From Blastocladiella britannica (Eukaryota > Blastocladiomycota > Blastocladiomycetes > Blastocladiales > Blastocladiaceae), in NCBI GenBank assembly GCA_025349905.2, contig MU624965.1, positions 1-10,964 of the forward strand: 10,964 nucleotides of DNA, read 5' to 3'. Below are positions 1 through 8,219 of the stretch, piece by piece (the stretch's first letter is position 1; each line of letters begins with the position of its first letter). The translations under genes and the position numbers were made by a program. The notes under the pieces are model-generated. The model saw only the letters and a list, made by a program, of their open reading frames with translations, was not told where the DNA came from and did not search any database.

Positions 1-1118
1 CCCCAGACCAAGACTTCCAAGTACACTAAGGACAAGGTGGCGTTGCCGCAGAAAATTTCAATGTATTCTCCTCGCCGTAAACGCAGCGTCTTGCTTAGGC
101 GCTGCGCCTGCTCTTTCGGGAGCGGTGAGTTAAAAAAAGAAACCTCTTTGCCGGTGGGCGGTCAGTCAAGAATGGCTGCCCCGCCCCGCCCACGAGACGA
201 CCAGCCACCTTTGGGGCTAACGGTCTTTCTGCAACAATATTACTGACTCCGGCGATGCTGGCAAATGTACGTCGCTTTTGATCACATTTCCCTCAAATAC
301 GAACACTTCCTTGACAAACTGCTCGATTTATCACCAGTGACCAAGATCACGACCCATGTTCGCAGGCTCGAGGCCATCGCTCTCGATGTTCGTTTTGGGA
401 ACCGTTGATTGGGAAGTGCCATGTTGGACATGGCGCGAGTGTTTATAGGTTTCCCATCCTCTCTTTTTAGATTGGGACAATAGACAATTTATTCCTGGAT
501 ATTCTTCAATACGACTGCCTTCTCAGCGCACTCGCCCATTGCTCAACACTCGAACATATGCACATGGATTTGCCAGTAGTCCTGATGGATATGTCGATGC
601 GGTGCTCCAACCTGGCTTCCGAGTTCTTTCAAGTCCTCACCTTCATGATGATTGACTGCGCTGTGAACGCTCACCAGAACGTGGACTCTGTTACTAATGT
701 GCACAAGTTCTGCATGCCGCGCTTTGAGAAGAACGGTACATAACCGGTTTTCAATGTTTTATTCGCAACTGGAAATCTGACACTCCTAAAATATCCAGGC
801 AAGAATACCAACCAGGACGTCCGCAGGCTGTTTGCACTGCTTTCTCCCGATTCTGGTCGTCCAGGGAGATTTTGGGGGCACCAAGGAATGGATTTCAGGG
901 TGAGGGCGATCTCCCAGTCGCGGTTCCCCTGACGCCTAACATCTTTTCTCTGAAGCATGCATTCAGCAAGATCGAGGACCAGCTCGGGCATGGAGAACCT
1001 GACCAAGATCGTCAAGGAGTTCGCCACGGAGTGCTCGACAGACGTACGCAACCACATGACACAGACCACATTGTGGGAGACTGAGGCGTTTGGGAGGGAC
1101 GAGAACGACTTGTGCTAA
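1..1118 (+). CDS. 3' part of an unidentified multi-exon protein gene (5' truncated by the window)
   Basis: I do not recognise this protein. A likely exon begins at 471 after a TTTTTAG acceptor, stays open to 735 (about 88 codons, rich in Leu, Met and hydrophobic helix-like stretches), and is followed by a 63-nt GTACAT...CCAG intron (736-798) with a CTGAC branch-like motif. The next exon is 799-899 (reads KNTNQDVRRLFALLSPDSG). A 56-nt intron 900-955 (GTGAGG...GAAG, CTGAC motif inside) leads to a last exon from 956. There, coding-like sequence SKIEDQLG (frame of 956) passes into ENLTKIVKEFATEC and ends at TAA 1116-1118 in another frame, so either splicing differs from this model or there is a one-base frame break. 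Upstream, 1-124 is open before a GTGAGT donor at 125, and another GTACGT donor lies at 267 with CCAG at 337, but I could not build one consistent frame there. It may be a real gene, a decayed one, or contain an assembly error. Confidence 0.35.
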
Positions 1119-1136
1119 GGAAAGAGGAATGAAGAT

Positions 1137-1142
1137 TTTATT
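1137..1142 (-). terminator. AATAAA polyadenylation signal of ICT1, overlapping its stop codon
   Basis: On the minus strand the stop TGA (1144-1142) runs directly into AATAAA, sharing the final A. This hexamer is canonical. Because it abuts the stop codon and the opposing gene ends at 1118, the ICT1 3' UTR probably lies inside the converging gene's last exon. Confidence 0.5.
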
Positions 1143-1842
1143 CAATAAGAGTCGCGCGACACTTTGCGATCCGATTTCTTCTTGCTCGAGAGCTTCTTGG
1201 TCTCTTGGACGCGTGCACGCTCGGCCTTGGCACTATCATAATTTCGATGGGAGAGGTGAGTCAGGCCAGTCAGTCCCATAAAAATTATACGACATACAGG
1301 CTAGCAACCCGCTTACGCTGCTCGGCAGTCGTCTCCCGTGCAACAAACCCCGCGACCTTGATGTAATCAAACAGCTTGTCGACGCAATCGTCGCGGTTCT
1401 GCCGCTGGGTGCGGAACCGGTCCGACGCAATCAGCAAGTCCCCGTCCTTGTTGATCCGCGTCGCCTGCTGTTGCCTCAGTGTATCGGCAGCGTACTCGGG
1501 CAACCACGACGCATGGGCTCCGGGTACCGTCGTGAACCGCAGCTGGGCTTTGGTGCTCAGCTTGTTGACGTTCTGGCCCCCCGGACCACTGGATCGCGAG
1601 TAGGTCACCCAGTACGAGTCCGGCGGGATGTGGTGGCGCTCGAAGCCGTCGATCCAGGTGCGGTCGGGGGGCAGTTCTTTGCTTTCATCATTGCGATGAG
1701 GGGTGGTCGAGTGCAAGAAACGGCCGTTTTGGGGTGGTAGTGATCGTCGGGACAAGAGTGGCAGCAGTGGCGGTGACCAGGAACACGACCACAGCGACGA
1801 CGGCGGGCACGGTATAAACCTGGCGGTCAGCCTTCGGGCCAT
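1142..1842 (-). CDS. ICT1: Mitochondrial peptidyl-tRNA hydrolase ICT1/MRPL58 (GGQ release-factor-like, ribosome rescue)
   Basis: Two exons, join(complement) 1298-1842 and 1142-1232, encode 211 aa, near the usual family length of about 200. The 65-nt intron 1233-1297 runs GTATGT...ATAG with CTGAC motifs. Residues 1 to about 45 are Arg/Ser/Pro-rich, without acidic residues, as in a mitochondrial targeting peptide. The RF-1-like domain follows, with the catalytic motif SSGPGGQNVNK (GGQ at residues 88-90) and STKAQLRF. Exon 2 supplies a Lys/Arg-rich tail (KAERARVQETKKLSSKKK) typical of ICT1. Without splicing, the reading ends early at VASLYVV and loses that tail, which supports the splice. The family hydrolyses peptidyl-tRNA on stalled mitochondrial ribosomes, and in animals it is also a large-subunit protein. 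It is head-to-head with TFIIF alpha, 49 bp away, and tail-to-tail with the upstream gene. The function is well supported; whether it is ribosome-integrated here is unknown. Confidence 0.9.
1813..1818 (+). promoter_or_regulatory. Candidate TATA box (TATAAA) for TFIIF alpha, inside ICT1 coding sequence
   Basis: A perfect TATAAA lies 74 bp upstream of the TFIIF alpha start codon. Initiation about 30 bp downstream would fall at about 1843-1850, exactly in the divergent gap, giving a 5' UTR of about 45 nt. The same bases encode Arg-Phe-Ile in the ICT1 targeting peptide on the other strand. It is a motif match only. Confidence 0.35.
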
Positions 1843-1891
1843 CTTTTTTTTGGGTCTTGCTCTTTCAAATAGCGTCTTTCTCTATCTTGAT
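1843..1891. promoter_or_regulatory. 49-bp divergent intergenic region between ICT1 and TFIIF alpha
   Basis: These are the only bases between the ICT1 ATG (1842, minus) and the TFIIF alpha ATG (1892, plus). The stretch is T/pyrimidine-rich on the plus strand, including a run of T at 1843-1850 and a TCTTTCTCTATC stretch. Both transcripts must start here or inside the opposing gene's first exon. Transcription start sites are inferred, not seen. Confidence 0.5.
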
Positions 1892-4522
1892 ATGCAGCGA
1901 CAACAACTGCCACGCGGCGTACCCGCATCCCCGGTGACAACCGTGCAGCCGGCCCTGCCGCATGGCACGCGCGCTGCCTTGATCAAGGGCCTGCTCCCAC
2001 CGGACGTGGCCACCATCCACCTGGCCCGCATGCCCCCCTCGGTCAGCGGAAACCCGGGGGCTAGCATCCACGTCACCCGCGACTTATCTGCCCCGCTGTC
2101 GCTAGCCCGGCGCGATCCGCGCGACATTCCGCGGTTTGTCGACAAGGGGCTAGCGATCCAGGACTTGCCCGAACTGCAACTGGCCGCTGCTGCTGCCCAA
2201 GCCAAGCTTGCGGCCACGGCGGGCGCGCCGCCGTCAACGCTGATGCCGTACCCGGCCCGCGCGGCCAAGGCCACCGCCGACGCGTCGCTGATTGCGCCCG
2301 GATCCTCCTCGTCCACCTCCACCGACACGGGCGGCGCCACCAGCACTGCTGCTGCTGCTGCCACCGCTGCTGCCACATCGTATGCGGCGGAAGCGGGCGA
2401 CGTCGAGGGCACGGTCGCCACGTCGTCCAAGCCCAAGAAGGGGTCGTTTAAAGAGGTGCGGTTCATTGACGAGAGCGTGCGTGCGGCCCGCCTCGAAGAG
2501 TCGATGCCGTGGACGCTGCACGCGGGCGACCCGGACGCGGTGATCCGGGGAACCCCCGAGGCCGCGAAGCGCGCCGAGTGGCTCAAGGCCAAGCTCGCGC
2601 ACGACGCCGAGCAGAGAAAGAAGATGCGGAAAATGCGGCGGTTCGGGAGCAACGCGGCGGCGGCAGCGGCTGCCACCGCTGCTCTCGCCGCCGCCGCTGC
2701 ATCGTCTGCTGCTGGGGCCGATGAAGATGGCGAGGGCGATGCCGACGACGGTGATCCTGATTCGTCGGATCTTAGCGCGCCGCTCGGGCCCAATGGCCGG
2801 CGACTTGTGCGTCGGCCTGAGCCGCACGAGAAGGTGTTGCTGGCTACCCGCGAGGATCCCGAGGGCGAGTACTTTTTGTTTGTCTTTCCGGTACGTATTC
2901 TTTTCTTTTTCTTTCTTGACTAGTCCGCTTGTCCCGCTAATAGTTGACAATAACAATAGGAAGGCGCCGATGCGACCGGCGCAACACAGCAGCCCATCTC
3001 GGTGTATCCGGTCCAGCACTGGTTCAAGTTTGCCGAGCGCAACTTGACCACTGCCCCGCGCACCGACAGCCAGATCGAGGCCGAGCGGAAAGCCGTGATC
3101 AAGCGACGGGCCGAGATCGAGCGCCGAGCCGGCCGCTCTTCGTCGTCTTCCAAGAGCAAGGCTGGGTCCATGGCGTCGTCGTCTTCGTCATCGTCGCGAG
3201 CGGCAGGCGGCGCTGCCAATGGTAGTGGCGGTGCCAAGGCCGGTAAGGACGAGGATGACGACGAGGATGACGACGATGAGGACGACGCCGACTCCAAGCG
3301 CCGCCGGAACCGCAGTCATCTCGTGATTGCGGCGGCTGGTCGTAGCGGCAAGTCTCGCAACGAGGACGAGGACTGGGGCGACATTGACGAGCTGGATTTC
3401 GATCTGAACGAGCACTTTGACGACGACGAGGAAGATGTACGCGTCTATTTTTTTTTTTTCGGAAAGGAGGAATACTGATTGCATATATGTATGTAGCAAG
3501 TGTTTGGCGACGACGAGCACGAGCGCGTGGGCGAAGAGCGGCAACGCAAACAACAGTTCCGTCTGGGCGTGCGCGGCAAAGCCGCCGAGCTCGCGCTGTA
3601 CGACGAGGCCGTGAACGACGACGAGGACGACCCGAACGCGCTTTTGGCCGACCTGGTATTGCCCGAAACCGCACAGGGCGCCGTGGGTCCCGCGGGCAGC
3701 GCGCTCGACAAGGAAGCGCGCAAGCTACGGCGGCTGCTGCGCGAGCACGGCGGCGACGACGACGGGGACGTGTACTCGTCGACGGACGACGACGGCGACT
3801 CGTCCGAGTCCGAAACCGAGGAGGACAGGGTCAAGCGTGAGGCTGCTGCCGCCGCTGGGGTTGCGGCTGCGTCTGCGGCGTCGGCGGACGCGGCACTGCT
3901 GCTGGGCGGCGTGCCGGGTGGGTTACTGGCGATGGTGACGGCGCCCATGGCGTCCTCTGCGGCCGCATCTGCGTCGGCGGGTGTACCGGTGGCCGTGACG
4001 GCGTCGTCTTCGTCGTCGTCGTCCGCTGCTGCTCCGCCTCCCACTGCTGCCGTCGCGGCACCAGCACCTGCAAATTCCGCGGCTCGGAAGCGCGCAGCGT
4101 CCCCCTCGCGAGGCAGCGAAGCGGGCGTGAAGCGGTCAAAGTCCGCCGCCGCGACCACGTCACCGCAAGCGTCGTCAGCCGACATCGCCGCCCCTCCCGC
4201 GCCTGCGCCGCTGTACAAGGTGGCGGAAGTGCACGCGGTGTTCCGGGCCCGCAAGGGCGCGCCGATCGGGTCCAGGGCGCTGGTGGAGGCGCTCCCCGGT
4301 GGGGTGTCACGGTTCGGGTTGCTCGGCAAGAACGCGCTCAACGTGGTGCTCAAGGCCGCGGGAATTACCAAAAATGAGGCGGGCCTGCTGGTGTGTGATG
4401 GGTGGGCGGCGTCTCCGGCGCCGGCAGCAGTAGCGGCGCCCAAGAAGCGTGGTGGGGGTGGTGGAGGGGCCAAGAAGGGAGGAGGAGGGGCCGCTGCCGC
4501 TGCTGCGAGTCGTGGCAAGTGA
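1892..4522 (+). CDS. TFG1: Transcription initiation factor TFIIF alpha subunit (RAP74/Tfg1)
   Basis: Three exons, 1892-2890, 2960-3436 and 3497-4522, all phase 0, encode 833 aa. The introns are 69 nt (GTACGT...ATAG) and 60 nt (GTACGC...GTAG). The subunit pairs with TFIIF beta, binds RNA polymerase II and helps build the preinitiation complex in the nucleus. The N-terminal RAP74 dimerisation region spans about residues 180-375: FKEVRF...SMPWTLHAG, then GEYFLFVFP at the end of exon 1, then YPVQHWFKF in exon 2. It is split by an Ala-rich insert. An acidic middle follows, including DIDELDFDLNEHFDDDEED and a VYSSTDDDGDSSESE stretch like the family's DYMSDGSSSS motif. A putative C-terminal winged helix lies at about 730-800 (VHAVFRARKG...GLLVC), ending in a Gly/Lys/Ala tail. 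The start at 1892 was chosen because the in-frame ATG at 1703 lies deep inside antisense ICT1 and adds sequence unlike the family. It is longer than human RAP74 (517 aa) because of Ala, Ser and Asp tracts. Confidence 0.9.
3240..3296 (+). repeat. GA(C/T/G)-type triplet tract encoding poly-acidic stretch in TFIIF alpha
   Basis: Imperfect tandem GAC/GAT/GAG codons encode an uninterrupted run of Asp and Glu. Synonymous interruptions (GAT among GAC and GAG) suggest selection for the acidic peptide rather than fresh slippage. It lies in the linker between the dimerisation domain and the charged centre, where this family is normally acidic. Confidence 0.6.
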
Positions 4523-4575
4523 TTGATTGCTCTCCTTTCGTTTGAAATGTAAAGAGCAGGCAAAAGTATCATCAA
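4523..4575 (+). promoter_or_regulatory. 53-bp tandem spacer: TFIIF alpha 3' end and VPS34 promoter region
   Basis: These are the only bases between the TFIIF alpha stop and the VPS34 start. No AATAAA is present, and TGTAAAG at about 4549 is the closest A/T-rich element. The TFIIF 3' end and the VPS34 start region must either overlap or extend into coding sequence. Confidence 0.35.
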
Positions 4576-7500
4576 ATGGCGTCGATTCTACGCGCGTCCA
4601 CCGGGCCGCCGATGCTTAGCCGGTCGGCCTCGGCCTCATCCGCCGCCGGACTCGTTGGTACTGGAACTCACCCGCCGGCGGCCTCGGTGGTACCCGCATC
4701 GTCGTCGTCGGTTGCATTCTCGTTTGCGCTTTCCTCCGACATTCCGTCGCCGGCCCAGCTGACCATGTGCGTGCGTCCGTCCTCGATCTACGGCCCTACA
4801 GATATTGACGCCGTGTATATAAAAAAACAGCCATGCGATCACGGCCCGATGGCCTCCACCCCACCCTTCTTCTTCGGAGGCCGGTGCTATCCCGCCAATG
4901 CTGCCTCCGTACATGCAGATTGTGGCCGAGCTGTACACTGGCGCCCGGCGCGTTTCCGATCTGCCTGCTCGCACGCACTACGCTGCTCCGGCATCTCCGA
5001 TCGCGCCCATTGGACCTGGGACTACCGCGAACCTGACGTCGCCCATGCATCCAGTCGTGGAATGGCGGTACCATACTTTTCCTCCTTATTTTAAGAGAGC
5101 ATTGCTCACCAATGGAATGGTGGATATGGATTCAGCTGGGACATTCAGGAAGACATGCAGGAATCCGCGCTGGCGGCACTTCCCTCGCGCACCTCACCAC
5201 CAACCCCGTCGCCATTGTCGTTCCCCGTGCGCATCTGCGACCTGGATCTCGAATCGACTGTCCGCCTATCGCTTCGGGTTCCACCCAACTCGGTCCCTCC
5301 GCGCTCGTCGAGCAGCAGCAGTGGTGGTCCCACTGTGGTCGATGGAGCAGTGGAGATTGCCAGTTGCTGGGTCCGGTTCTTTGACGATGCTGGGTATATA
5401 TATCATTTCAAATTTTTTTTTTTTGGAGGATCGTATACCTGACTTGGACGGATCAATTGGGCATAGCCTTCTGGAACGAGGATCGCAGCGGCGCACCATC
5501 AACATCGAGGTCCCAGGTATCACGACCAACGGCAGCAGCGGTGGAGGCGGTGGGATGCTCGCGGCCGATCCGGACGAGCTGCTCGACTTGGAACGCGCAG
5601 AGCGAAAAGTTACCGATTTGGAACGGGTACATTACTTTCTTTACTGCTCTAAAGCGCCCGCTCGGACTAACAATGAAAAACAACATAGCTCCTGAAGCAA
5701 TTCGAGCACGGCGACATGGAATCCGTCCCGTGGCTTGACGCCCTCGCGCTTCGGCAAGTCGAGGCAACGCAGCAGTCGCACATGCACCGCACCACCTCCA
5801 CCACCCAATGGCACCTACAGCTCTCGTTCCCCAACTACGCGTTCCCCGTAGTGTACCACGAGCCCGCGCTCGTCGCGCACGCACTTCCCCCCGCGCCCAC
5901 CGGCACCATTCTTCCCATGCTCGCACACACTCCACCGTACGCGCACACGGGCGCAGCGTTAGGCGACGCCGATATCGACCGCGAGAACCTCGTAGAAGCC
6001 AAACACCGGCACCTGGTACGTACTGGTGACCCGAAACAGGGCCTTGCCGACCGGCACTTGAAGCCCACCGCGGCGGCGCGCGACCGGCTCCGCATCATTA
6101 CCCGTGCACCGCCGACTCGCCCGTTGACCGCGGCCGATCGCGACCTGGTCTGGCGGTTCCGGTACCACTTGCAAAAGGACGGCGGGGCGGTGGCCAAGTT
6201 TGTTCGCGCGGTCACCTGGGAAGACGATGCCGAGGCGCGGGTCGCTAGAACCGTGCTTGAGGGGTGGGATCCGCCGTCGATTGATGCGGTGTTGGAGCTT
6301 TTGGGGCCGGCTCCAGCTTCGGCTGGAGGCGGGGGCGCGGCGACGGGCGACGTGAGTGCTGTTGCGGCCGCCGCTGCCGGAGGAACCGCGGGAAGCGCGG
6401 GTGGGACCGCGAGAGCTACGCTGCGGGCGTGGGAGGGCGTGCGCGCGTACGCGGTGCGGCAGCTTGCGCGTGTTGACGACGTGGAGCTCGGCGGGTATCT
6501 GTTGCAGCTGGTCCAGGCGCTCAAATACGATGGTACGCTCTCCCTTTTTTTAATATATTATTTAAGCTGGTTCTCTTTGAACATTTTGTGTATACAGGAA
6601 GAGCAAACTCGACCATGGACGAAGCTACGCGCACACCAGTGGAGAGCTCCAGCATGAGTCTTGCGGATCTCTTGTTTTCTCGTGCACTCAAGAACATGGA
6701 GCTTGGATGTCAGCTCTACTGGTCCGTTTTCCTTTTTCTTTTGTGGCAACGGAATCAAGACAACTGATTGACGATGGCTACAGGTACCTACACTGCGAGG
6801 CAACCGACAAGCTCAGCGGCTCGATCTTTGAGCCGTTCCGCAACCAATTTTGGAAGCTCGTGCAAGAAAACACCGCCGGTCCACTCACGGCCGCGGTCCT
6901 CTTATCGCAGCACAAGCTCGTCACGCGCCTAACCGAACTAGCGGCCGAAACCCACGCATCCAAGGACTCGCGCGCAATGCGGCAACAGCGATTGCAAGAG
7001 GCGCTAGCGCAGCCAGGAACAGGGCTCGCGACACTTGCCGACCCGATCCCGTTGCCCCTGGATCCGCGAGTGGTGGTGACGGGCGTGATCCCCGACCGCA
7101 CTCGGATCTTCAACTCGGCGTTGTCGCCGATCTTACTGGTATTTCGGCGGGCCGACGGTGGGGAGTACGCGGCGATATGGAAGGTCGGGGACGATTTGCG
7201 GCAGGACCAGCTGGTCATTCAGATCTGGGAGCTCATGGATAGGTTGCTTAGAAGGGATAACTTGAACTTGCAGCTCACGCCGTACAGGGTGCTTGCTACG
7301 GGGCCCGACCAAGGTAAGTGTTCCTTTTGTTTTGTGTTGGTAGTGTTTGAGCTGACCTGTTTTTTTTCTTGTTGTTGGGACAGGATTCGTGCAATTCATT
7401 CCATCGCAGTCACTTGCGTCCATCTTGCTAGAGTCGGGCGGGTCGCTGCAGCATTACTTGCGCAAGTACAATGCGGACGATTCGCCGAGCTCGTCGTACG

Positions 7501-8175
7501 GGATCCATGCGAATGCCATGGATACGTATATCCGGAGTTGCGGTATGTTCCCTTTCTTTTTCTTTTCGCACCATACGCTTACCAAGGGCTGACACTCGTA
7601 ATTGCTTTCTAGCCGGGTACTGCGTTATTACCTATCTCTTGGGCGTTGGCGATCGGCACCTCGATAACCTGCTCATGACGCCTCGAGGTAACCTTTTTTT
7701 TTTGTATTTTTGTATATGACGACGGTATCAGGTGAAGACCCCTCCTCACACACAACATACCTATACAGGAAACATCTTCCACGTTGATTTCGGGTACATT
7801 CTCGGCCGCGATCCCAAACCTTTCCCGCCCCCCATGAAACTGTGCAAGGAGATGGTAGAAGCCATGGGCGGCACCGCGTCCCCACACTACCACCGGTTCA
7901 CGTCGTACGCGCACGTAGCGTACGCGACGTTACGCAAGTCCGCGCCCCTGATCGTCAACCTCGTGCACCTCATGGCCGACGCCAATGTGCCCGACATTGC
8001 ATTGGACCCGGCCAAAGCGGTGCAAAAGGTCGTGGACAAGTTTTGCTTGGAGGTGGGCGACGACGACGACGCCGCGCTGCGGGTGTTTGCGGCGGCGGTC
8101 CGCGAAAGCGTCACGGCATTGTTTCCGCAGCTCATGGAGACCGCGCACAAGTGGGCGCAGTACTGGCGCAGGTGA
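4576..8175 (+). CDS. VPS34: Class III phosphatidylinositol 3-kinase VPS34
   Basis: Ten exons: 4576-4812, 4880-5067, 5136-5393, 5467-5626, 5689-6532, 6598-6721, 6784-7313, 7384-7542, 7613-7687 and 7769-8175, total 2982 nt, 993 aa (yeast and human about 880). It phosphorylates phosphatidylinositol to PI3P on endosomes and autophagic membranes in a complex with VPS15 and Beclin/Atg6. The C2 domain is at about residues 45-370 ([32 protein letters not shown] across the exon 2/3 junction). The helical PIK domain is at about 380-560 ([32 protein letters not shown]) and carries an Ala/Gly-rich insert. The kinase domain is at about 690-993: ATP-binding Lys737 in [13 protein letters not shown], catalytic loop DRHLDN 847-852, DFG 865-867, and membrane-binding C-terminus AQYWRR. 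Frames join cleanly at every junction except that intron 1 is less certain (GTGTAT donor, GGAG acceptor). All catalytic motifs are intact. Confidence 0.93.
6304..6414 (+). other. Low-complexity Ala/Gly insert within VPS34 helical domain
   Basis: About 37 codons, mostly Ala, Gly, Thr and Ser, sit between VLELLG and [15 protein letters not shown]. In known VPS34 proteins this position is a short loop between helices of the PIK domain. The reading frame is kept and GC is high, so it is a coding expansion rather than an unspliced intron: no GT...AG pair with intron-like T tracts is seen inside. Confidence 0.55.
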
Positions 8176-8219
8176 TGATATACATAAAAGGACTATTTAT
8201 TTATTTCATTGGGGGGTAT
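8176..8219. terminator. Shared 44-bp convergent 3' region of VPS34 and the BCS1-like gene
   Basis: Only 44 bp separate the two stop codons. The minus strand has two overlapping AATAAA hexamers (8196-8201 and 8200-8205), 14-25 nt past the BCS1-like stop, a suitable poly(A) signal for that gene. On the plus strand ACATAAAAG at about 8182-8190 is the only A-rich candidate for VPS34. The two 3' UTRs probably overlap. Confidence 0.5.

Noticed and set aside
1703..1891. Extended N-terminus for TFIIF alpha from the in-frame ATG at 1703
   Set aside because: It would overlap the ICT1 first exon antisense, crosses the putative TATA box, and adds sequence without resemblance to RAP74.
1882..3019. Long minus-strand frames (303 and 261 codons) opposite TFIIF alpha exon 1
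   Set aside because: Same codon-bias shadow effect; no family motifs, and they run across the ICT1/TFIIF start region and a supported intron.
3437..3496. T runs as RNA polymerase III terminators or as signs of a small RNA gene
   Set aside because: The runs lie inside introns with good GT...AG ends, and no tRNA-like or box A/B structure precedes them.
3445..4575. 376-codon open frame on the minus strand opposite TFIIF alpha exon 3
   Set aside because: It is the mirror of a GC-rich, Ala/Ser-biased coding region; its product is low-complexity Ala/Ser/Pro with no domain, while the plus strand has RAP74 motifs.
5394..5466. Acceptor at TTTTTTTGGAG (5430s) for VPS34 intron 3
   Set aside because: It gives the wrong frame with the preceding exon; CATAG at 5462-5466 restores the C2 reading (DDAG then [10 protein letters not shown]) and has a CTGAC branch motif upstream.
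5835..6524. 229-codon minus-strand frame opposite VPS34 exon 5
   Set aside because: It lies opposite clear helical-domain coding sequence and consists of biased Ala/Ser/Arg composition.
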